NCBI GenBank assembly: GCA_023425455.1
Contig: JAFACP010000103.1
Coordinates: forward strand, 1 to 16,616
DNA from: Pseudomonadota bacterium
GTDB taxonomy: Bacteria; Pseudomonadota; Gammaproteobacteria; Enterobacterales; Enterobacteriaceae
DNA length: 16,616 nt
Direction: 5' to 3'
The notes beneath the pieces were generated by a model, which was not told the origin of the DNA, ran no database searches, and saw nothing but the letters and a program-made list of their open reading frames with translations. The translations under genes and the position numbers were made by a program. Every line of letters starts with the position of its first letter. Positions within the stretch are counted from its first letter, which is position 1. This document shows positions 7,488 through 16,616 of this stretch, in pieces.

Positions 7488-7512
7488 AAACCCCGTTTCG
7501 GCGGGGTTTTTT
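7488..7512 (+). terminator. Intrinsic terminator of ibpAB
   Basis: AAACCCCG (7488-7495) pairs perfectly with CGGGGTTT (7502-7509) around a 6-nt loop, followed by six T residues (7507-7512). It is the best terminator in the window. Just upstream another small hairpin, CCGGTT (7455-7460) with AACCGG (7464-7469), precedes it. The remaining sequence to yidE (7513-7591) contains CATAAC-TAAG-GTTATG (7561-7576), a short inverted repeat of unknown meaning. Confidence 0.92.
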
Positions 7513-7591
7513 GTGCGCCATCGCCCATACAATCAGGCCCGGCTCTGCGAGAATCCTCAGCATAACTAAGGTTATGCACAGGAAGTGGATC

Positions 7592-9253
7592 ATGAGTGAT
7601 ATCGCGTTAACGGTTAGCGTGTTGGCCCTGGTCGCGGTTGTTGGCCTGTGGATCGGAAACATCAAAATCCGGGGCGTCGGGTTCGGCATTGGTGGCGTGC
7701 TGTTTGGCGGCATTTTTGTCGGCCATTTTGCCGACCAGCTCGGACTTGTGCTCAGCGCCGAGATGCTGCATTTCATCCAGGAGTTTGGCCTGATCCTTTT
7801 CGTCTATACCATCGGGATCCAGGTCGGACCGGGCTTTTTCGCTTCGCTGCGTGTCTCCGGGCTACGGCTCAATCTGTTTGCCCTCGGGATTGTGATATGC
7901 GGCGGGCTGGTGACGGCCATCCTGCATAAGCTGTTTGATATCCCGCTGCCTGTGGTGCTGGGTATCTTCTCCGGGGCGGTCACCAATACCCCGGCGCTTG
8001 GCGCGGGACAGCAAATCCTGCGCGATCTCGGTATTTCACCTGATATTGTCGACCAGATGGGGATGAGCTATGCCATGGCCTATCCCTTTGGTATTTGCGG
8101 CATCTTGCTCTCCATGTGGCTGATACGCGTGCTGTTTCGCGTCAACGTCGACAAAGAGGCCCGGCAGCATGAAAGTACGCTGACGAACGGCCATGCGTTG
8201 ATCAAAACCATCAATATTCGGGTCGAAAACCCTAATCTGAACAATATGGCGATTCAGGACGTGCCGATCCTGAACAGCGCCACGATTATCTGTTCGCGAC
8301 TGAAGCGTGATGACATGCTGATGGTGCCCGCCCCCGGCACCGTGATCCGGTCAGGCGACCTGCTGCATCTGGTTGGCCAGCCGGATGATTTAAACAATGC
8401 GCGGCTGGTTATTGGTCAGGAGGTAGACACCTCGCTCTCCACGCGTGGAACCGATATGCGCGTTGAACGCGTGGTGGTGACAAACGAGCAGGTACTGGGG
8501 AAGAAAATACGCGATCTGCAGGTAAAAGAGCGTTATGACGTGGTCATCTCCCGCCTCAACCGCGCCGGGGTAGAGCTGGTCGCCAGCCCGGCGGCCAGCC
8601 TGCAGTTTGGCGATATCCTCAACCTGGTTGGCCGCCCCTCTTCGATTGACGCCGTGGCCGATATGGTCGGCAACGCCCAGCAGAAACTGCAGCAGGTGCA
8701 GATGCTGCCGGTGTTTATCGGGATCGGTCTGGGGGTGTTGCTGGGCTCCATTCCGCTGTACGTGCCGGGCTTTCCGGTGGCGCTCAAGCTGGGACTGGCG
8801 GGGGGGCCGCTGATTATGGCGCTGATCCTCGGCCGTATCGGCTCTGTCGGCAAGCTGTACTGGTTTATGCCGCCGAGCGCCAACCTCGCGCTGCGTGAGC
8901 TGGGTATTGTGCTGTTTCTGGCGGTTGTTGGGTTGAAATCCGGCGGGGATTTTGTCGATACCCTGATTCAGGGGGACGGGATCAGCTGGGTGGGTTACGG
9001 CATATTTATTACCGCCATTCCACTGCTGAGCATGGGGATCCTGGCGCGAATGCTCACCGGAATGAACTACCTGACTCTCTGCGGCATGCTGGCTGGCTCA
9101 ATGACCGATCCACCGGCGCTGGCATTTGCCAATAATCTGCACGCCACCAGCGGCGCGGCGGCGCTCTCCTATGCGACGGTTTACCCGCTGGTGATGTTCT
9201 TACGCATCATCACCCCGCAGCTGCTGGCGGTGCTGTTCTGGGGGATGGGTTAA
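7592..9253 (+). CDS. yidE: YidE, putative transporter (aspartate:alanine exchanger family, with two RCK_C domains)
   Basis: This 553-residue inner-membrane protein has the same length as E. coli YidE. An N-terminal block of about five membrane helices (residues 5-185) includes [12 protein letters not shown] (128-139). A hydrophilic middle (about 190-385) contains two regulator-of-K+-conductance C-terminal (TrkA_C) repeats, each ending in a GDLLHLVG or GDILNLVG strand. A second membrane block (about 390-553) includes [13 protein letters not shown], the pseudo-symmetric partner of the first motif. This is the layout of the AAE transporter family; the substrate of YidE is not known to me. The ATG at 7592 has AGGAAG at 7580-7585; an in-frame ATG at 7511 would begin in the ibpAB terminator. 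The last 54 bp overlap the end of yidP on the other strand. Confidence 0.92.
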   Translation: MSDIALTVSVLALVAVVGLWIGNIKIRGVGFGIGGVLFGGIFVGHFADQLGLVLSAEMLHFIQEFGLILFVYTIGIQVGPGFFASLRVSGLRLNLFALGIVICGGLVTAILHKLFDIPLPVVLGIFSGAVTNTPALGAGQQILRDLGISPDIVDQMGMSYAMAYPFGICGILLSMWLIRVLFRVNVDKEARQHESTLTNGHALIKTINIRVENPNLNNMAIQDVPILNSATIICSRLKRDDMLMVPAPGTVIRSGDLLHLVGQPDDLNNARLVIGQEVDTSLSTRGTDMRVERVVVTNEQVLGKKIRDLQVKERYDVVISRLNRAGVELVASPAASLQFGDILNLVGRPSSIDAVADMVGNAQQKLQQVQMLPVFIGIGLGVLLGSIPLYVPGFPVALKLGLAGGPLIMALILGRIGSVGKLYWFMPPSANLALRELGIVLFLAVVGLKSGGDFVDTLIQGDGISWVGYGIFITAIPLLSMGILARMLTGMNYLTLCGMLAGSMTDPPALAFANNLHATSGAAALSYATVYPLVMFLRIITPQLLAVLFWGMG

Positions 9254-9967
9254 CAGGGTTTCAGGGGGGATACGCCGCAGGTGGTAGTCCACCTGGTAGT
9301 CGCGGGTATTGCGAAACATCACCGAATAGTTAAGAAATTCGCCGCTGTCGCTGTAGGAGAGGGAGGTAATACGCAGCAGCGGCGTCTGCTCCACCACGTT
9401 CAGATAACCTGCCAGTGCCCTGTCTGCCAGCACCGGCGTCAGGCTCTCATAGTTGCCGCTGATGGACATTTCACACTCTTTCTCGATGTAATCAAATTTT
9501 GAGCCTTCAAGGTGCGCCAGCGAAAGATCGCGAAACAGCTTCACGGGCATAAAGCTGTCCTCCAGCATCAGGGGTTTCCCGTCCACGTAACGCACCCTGC
9601 GCGAAAAGTAGATCCGCTCGTCCACCTGGATACGTAGCTGGCTGGCGATAGCCGGCGGCGCCGGCATCACTTCAAACTGTAACACCTTGCTCTGCACCTC
9701 TTTTCCCTGCTGGCGCAGCACCTCCACCAGCCCGGTCAGGTTGGTGGTTTCATGGTGGACGTCTTTGCGTGCCACGAACGTACCGCTGCCGTGACGGCGT
9801 TCAACCAGCCCCCAGGCCACCAGCAGCGTCAGCGCCTTGCGAATGGTCATCCGTGCCACGCCGAACTCCAGCGCCAGCGCTTTCTCCCCCGGCAGCGGGC
9901 TGCCGATATTGTAATCCGAAGAGTTCAGCCGCAGCCGCAGCCGATCGGCAATGGATTTGTAGATCAC
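9200..9967 (-). CDS. yidP: YidP, GntR-family (HutC type, UTRA domain) transcriptional regulator
   Basis: This 255-residue regulator has an N-terminal winged helix (residues 1-70, [21 protein letters not shown] as the helix-turn-helix) and a UTRA ligand-binding domain (about 90-235). The start is GTG (9965-9967): the minus strand reads AGAGAGGT, then 6 nt, then GTG, and [10 protein letters not shown] matches the E. coli N-terminus. It is divergent from the alpha-glucoside operon and so is its likely regulator, probably sensing a phosphorylated sugar as other sugar-linked UTRA proteins do. The C-terminus is longer than the E. coli protein as I recall it (about 238 aa); the extra tail after LRRIPPE runs antisense into the last 54 bp of yidE and looks unstructured. 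Confidence 0.92.
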   Translation of the reverse strand: MIYKSIADRLRLRLNSSDYNIGSPLPGEKALALEFGVARMTIRKALTLLVAWGLVERRHGSGTFVARKDVHHETTNLTGLVEVLRQQGKEVQSKVLQFEVMPAPPAIASQLRIQVDERIYFSRRVRYVDGKPLMLEDSFMPVKLFRDLSLAHLEGSKFDYIEKECEMSISGNYESLTPVLADRALAGYLNVVEQTPLLRITSLSYSDSGEFLNYSVMFRNTRDYQVDYHLRRIPPETLLTHPPEQHRQQLRGDDA

Positions 9968-10189
9968 CTGTAGACCTCTCTGCCCCCGTCAGCGGGTGAA
10001 TGGGCTCTTAACATGTCCAGATTTATAGCGAAAAGTAGACCTGATTGACCTCATTAAAACCATGAAAGCGATCACGGAACGCAGCGGCTTGTCCTGTTTG
10101 CCGGAACGTAAATTCATATCCTCAACCCAGGCCAGTAAAAAAACATAACGGCCGCTTCTCCCTACAGGTTGTTACATGAGGATTTAAAA
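9968..10189. promoter_or_regulatory. Divergent yidP-aglA regulatory region with GACCT repeats
   Basis: The 222-bp gap between divergent genes should hold both promoters and the YidP operator. GTAGACCT occurs twice in direct orientation, at 9970-9977 (in the yidP leader) and 10035-10042; a further GACCT at 10047-10051 follows the second copy with 9-bp spacing. A TATAAA-like -10 for yidP is readable on the minus strand near 10020-10030. A TTGACC hexamer (10045-10050) overlaps the repeats. The repeats are candidate operator half-sites; which protein binds is inference. Confidence 0.4.
10061..10076 (+). promoter_or_regulatory. Candidate CRP-binding site upstream of aglA
   Basis: CATGA-AAGCGA-TCACG matches the TGTGA-N6-TCACA pattern at 7 of 10 positions, with the right half good and the left half weak. 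Catabolite control of a PTS sugar operon is expected. I could not place a strong -35/-10 pair downstream, only TATCCT at 10117-10122, which would suit an activator-dependent promoter. Confidence 0.3.
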
Positions 10190-14021
<3,832 letters not shown>

Positions 14022-14194
14022 TTTAATTCCCCGTCAGCAAATTATGCCCACAACCTGCAGCGGAATTTATCAGAAAATTTCCGTGAAGGGGAAACCAGTC
14101 TTGTATTTTAAGATATCGAATAGCCTGGGCCCGGTTTGTTAAATTCCTCCGTACCCCACCTTGCCGGGTCATAATCATAATTAAGGGCAACAAG
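14022..14194. promoter_or_regulatory. Divergent yidL-yidK regulatory region
   Basis: This 173-bp gap should contain both promoters and the YidL sites. An imperfect inverted repeat, CGGAATTT-ATCAGA-AAATTTCCG (14061-14083, one unpaired base), is the best operator candidate. On the minus strand GGCATAATT (about 14041-14049) offers a -10-like CATAAT for yidL without a good -35. AAGGG (14183-14187) is the yidK Shine-Dalgarno. I could not identify a firm yidK promoter. Confidence 0.4.
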
Positions 14195-15910
14195 ATGAAT
14201 GTTTTGCAAATTGTGAGCTTTATTGCCTTTACGCTGCTGGTGGCGGTTATCACCTGGTGGAAGATGCGTAAAGCCGATACCGGTTCGCAGCAGGGTTACT
14301 TTCTGGCAGGACGATCGCTGAAGGCGCCGGTGATTGCGGCATCGCTGATGCTTACCAACCTCTCGACCGAACAGTTAGTCGGGCTTTCCGGCCAGGCTTA
14401 CCGAAGCGGCATGTCGGTGATGGGCTGGGAAGTCACCTCGGCGGTGACGCTGATTTTTCTGGCGCTGATCTTCCTGCCCCGCTATCTCCAGCGCGGTATC
14501 GCCACCATTCCCGATTTCCTTGAAGAGCGATACGACAAAACGACGCGCATTATCATCGACTTTTGCTTTCTTATCGCCACCGGCGTCTGTTTCCTGCCGA
14601 TCGTGCTCTACTCCGGCGCGCTGGCGCTAAACAGCCTGTTTCACGTTGGCGATGCCCTGGGGCTGTCGCAGGGTGCGGCAATCTGGCTGTTGGTCATTCT
14701 GCTCGGCCTGGCGGGTATCCTGTATGCCGTGGTAGGCGGTATGCGCGCAATGGCGATTGCCGATTCCATCAACGGCGTTGGCCTGGTGATCGGCGGGTTA
14801 ATGGTGCCGGTGTTCGGTCTGATCGTGATGGGCAACGGCCATTTTCTTCAGGGCATTGAGCGGCTTACCACCGTGCATGCTGACAAATTAAACTCCATCG
14901 GCGCAAGCACCGATCCGCTGCCGATCGGCGCCGCGTTTACCGGCCTGATTCTGGTGAATACCTTCTACTGGTGTACCAACCAGGGGATTGTGCAGCGCAC
15001 CCTGGCCTCGAAAAGCCTGGCTGAAGGGCAAAAGGGGGCGCTGTTAACCGCCGTTTTAAAAATGCTCGATCCGCTGATTCTGGTACTGCCCGGGCTGATT
15101 GCGTTTCACCTCTACAGCGATCTGCCGAGTGCCGATATGGCTTATCCGGCGCTGGTGAATAAAGTGCTGCCGATGCCGCTGGTCGGCTTCTTCGGCGCCG
15201 TGTTGTTTGGTGCGGTGATCAGTACGTTTAACGGCTTTCTCAATAGCGCCAGTACGCTTTTCAGCATGGGAATTTATCGACGCATTCTCCGTCCCGACGC
15301 CTCTTCTGACGGGCTGGTGCGGGTGGGACGCCGCTTTGGTCTCTTTATCGCGGTGGTCTCGGTGCTGGTCGCCCCCTGGATTGCAAACGCGCCGCAGGGG
15401 CTCTATTCATGGATGAAGCAGCTGAATGGTATCTACAACGTTCCGCTGGTGACGATCATCATCATGGGCTTTTTCTTCCCGCGTATTCCGGCTATTGCCG
15501 CCAAAGTGGCGCTGTTTATCGGCATTTGCAGCTATATCGTGATCAATTACCTGGTGGAATTTGATTTTCATTTCCTCTACGTCCTTGCCTGCACATTCTG
15601 TCTCAACGTGGCGGTCATGCTCATCATCGGCTGGCTGAAACCGCGCGCAACGCCGTTTGCCTTCCATGATGCGTTTGCGGTGGATATGGCGCCGTGGAAA
15701 AACGCGAAGGTTGCCTCTGTGGGGATCCTGTTCGCCATGATTGGCGTTTATGCGGGTCTTGCGCAATACGGCGGCTATTCGACCCGCTGGCTCGCCATAC
15801 TGAGCTATTCCATCACCGCGGCGGTGGTGATTTACCTCGTTATCGATGCCGTCCGCCAGCGTCGACATGCCTCGCTTACCTATGCTTCTGACGTTAAGGA
15901 CAAGCCATGA
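14195..15910 (+). CDS. yidK: YidK, sodium:solute symporter family (SSS) transporter
   Basis: This 571-residue inner-membrane protein has the size and hydrophobic pattern of 13-14 helices typical of SSS transporters, the SGLT-like members in particular. Family landmarks are YFLAGRSLKAPVIAASLMLT (residues 35-54), LSTEQLVGLSGQAY, and the helix segment ISTFNGFLNSASTLFSMG, which corresponds to the sodium-site helix. Where many SSS proteins have MDIY this one has MGIY, a feature shared, as I recall, with E. coli YidK. AAGGG at 14183-14187 is 7 nt before the ATG. The stop overlaps yidJ by four bases, so transporter and sulfatase are probably made together. The substrate is unknown; a sulfated sugar or other sulfate ester is suggested only by the neighbour. 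Confidence 0.93.
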   Translation: MNVLQIVSFIAFTLLVAVITWWKMRKADTGSQQGYFLAGRSLKAPVIAASLMLTNLSTEQLVGLSGQAYRSGMSVMGWEVTSAVTLIFLALIFLPRYLQRGIATIPDFLEERYDKTTRIIIDFCFLIATGVCFLPIVLYSGALALNSLFHVGDALGLSQGAAIWLLVILLGLAGILYAVVGGMRAMAIADSINGVGLVIGGLMVPVFGLIVMGNGHFLQGIERLTTVHADKLNSIGASTDPLPIGAAFTGLILVNTFYWCTNQGIVQRTLASKSLAEGQKGALLTAVLKMLDPLILVLPGLIAFHLYSDLPSADMAYPALVNKVLPMPLVGFFGAVLFGAVISTFNGFLNSASTLFSMGIYRRILRPDASSDGLVRVGRRFGLFIAVVSVLVAPWIANAPQGLYSWMKQLNGIYNVPLVTIIIMGFFFPRIPAIAAKVALFIGICSYIVINYLVEFDFHFLYVLACTFCLNVAVMLIIGWLKPRATPFAFHDAFAVDMAPWKNAKVASVGILFAMIGVYAGLAQYGGYSTRWLAILSYSITAAVVIYLVIDAVRQRRHASLTYASDVKDKP

Positions 15911-16616
15911 AACGCCCCAATTTTCTGTTCATCATGACCGACACCCAGGCCACCAATATGGTCGGGTGTTACAGCGGTAAGCCGCTGAATACCAATAACA
16001 TTGACCAGCTTGCAGAGGAGGGGATTCGTTTTAACGCCGCCTATACCTGCTCGCCGGTCTGCACCCCTGCACGGGCAGGGCTGTTTACCGGGATTTACGC
16101 CAGCCAGTCCGGGCCGTGGACCAATAATGTGGCGCCAGGAAAAAACATCTCCACGATGGGGCGCTACTTTAAGGATGCCGGTTATCAGACCTGCTATATC
16201 GGCAAATGGCACCTCGACGGCCATGACTATTTTGGCACTGGCGTCTGCCCGCCGGAGTGGAATGACGAATTCTGGTTTGACGGGGCGAACTATCTGGCTG
16301 AGCTGACCGAAGAGCAGATCGGCCTGTGGCGTAACGGTCTGAACAGCGTGGAGGATCTGCAGGCCCACAATATCGATGAAACCTTTACCTGGGCATACCG
16401 TATCAGCAACCGCGCGGTGGATTTTTTACAGCGCAGTCAGCGGGACGATGAGCCGTTCCTGATGGTGGTCTCTTATGATGAACCGCACCATCCGTTCACC
16501 TGTCCGGTTGAGTATCTCGAGAAATATCAGGACTTTTACTACGATTTAGGCGAAAAGGCGCTGGATCCGCTGAGCGATAAGCCGGTTCATCACCGCTTAT
16601 GGTCGCAGGCCATGCC
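15907..16616 (+). CDS. yidJ: YidJ, type I sulfatase, 5' part
   Basis: The gene runs off the right edge; 236 codons are visible of the roughly 500 expected. The product is an alkaline-phosphatase-superfamily sulfatase that should hydrolyse a sulfate ester. Cys52 in CTPARAG is the CxPxR motif whose cysteine is converted to formylglycine. GKWHLDG (Lys100, His102) is the second sulfatase signature, Asp12 (IMTDTQ) a probable calcium ligand, and YDEPHHPF (190-197) the conserved His region. No signal peptide is present: the protein starts MKRPNFLFIMTD, directly on the first strand of the fold. This suggests a cytoplasmic enzyme acting after uptake by YidK. The maturase would have to be encoded elsewhere. 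The ATG overlaps the yidK stop. The natural substrate is unknown. Confidence 0.92.
   Translation, partial: MKRPNFLFIMTDTQATNMVGCYSGKPLNTNNIDQLAEEGIRFNAAYTCSPVCTPARAGLFTGIYASQSGPWTNNVAPGKNISTMGRYFKDAGYQTCYIGKWHLDGHDYFGTGVCPPEWNDEFWFDGANYLAELTEEQIGLWRNGLNSVEDLQAHNIDETFTWAYRISNRAVDFLQRSQRDDEPFLMVVSYDEPHHPFTCPVEYLEKYQDFYYDLGEKALDPLSDKPVHHRLWSQAM

Overview
The window is chromosomal DNA from a member of the Enterobacteriaceae, most likely Enterobacter, Klebsiella or a near relative. The evidence is protein sequences that read as close orthologues of E. coli K-12 genes, a GC-rich coding style, and gene order that follows the E. coli dgo - yidR - yidQ - ibpAB - yidE - yidP - glv - yidLKJ region almost gene for gene. 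The genus cannot be fixed from sequence reading alone. No tRNA, rRNA, insertion sequence, prophage or CRISPR array was seen. The genes at both ends are cut by the window.

Bases 1-4549 hold the D-galactonate catabolic operon dgoR(partial)-dgoK-dgoA-dgoD-dgoT. DgoT imports D-galactonate with protons. DgoD dehydrates it to 2-dehydro-3-deoxygalactonate, DgoK phosphorylates that, and DgoA splits the product into pyruvate and glyceraldehyde-3-phosphate. DgoR is the galactonate-responsive repressor. The first four genes overlap their neighbours; dgoT stands apart behind a 208-bp leader rich in inverted repeats. yidR (beta-propeller-like, unknown function) follows directly; E. coli cbrA, which lies between dgoT and yidR in K-12, is absent.

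Bases 5827-9253 hold yidQ (small lipoprotein, minus strand), the heat-shock operon ibpA-ibpB and the membrane protein yidE. ibpA has a clear sigma-32 promoter and a ROSE-type RNA thermometer. A second ROSE-like hairpin covers the ibpB ribosome-binding site, and an intrinsic terminator ends the operon.

Bases 9200-13131 hold the GntR/UTRA regulator yidP, divergent from an intact alpha-glucoside operon. That operon encodes a fused PTS EIICB (aglA, equivalent to E. coli glvC plus glvB) and a full-length family-4 6-phospho-alpha-glucosidase (aglB, equivalent to glvG). In K-12 this locus is split and truncated. Bases 13128-16616 hold the AraC-type regulator yidL, divergent from yidK (sodium/solute symporter family) and yidJ (sulfatase with a CTPAR formylglycine motif, cut by the window end). 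This looks like an import-and-desulfate cassette whose substrate is unknown.

The strongest points for a second look are: (1) the yidLKJ transporter-sulfatase cassette; (2) twin thermometer hairpins with the same CUCGCU/AGGAG core; (3) a perfect 12-bp hairpin after dgoT that contains the yidR Shine-Dalgarno; (4) three convergent gene pairs with no intergenic DNA at all, two sharing stop-codon bases and one overlapping by 54 bp; (5) nested hairpins in the dgoT leader. Most genes are known families, so I do not claim a wholly new system.
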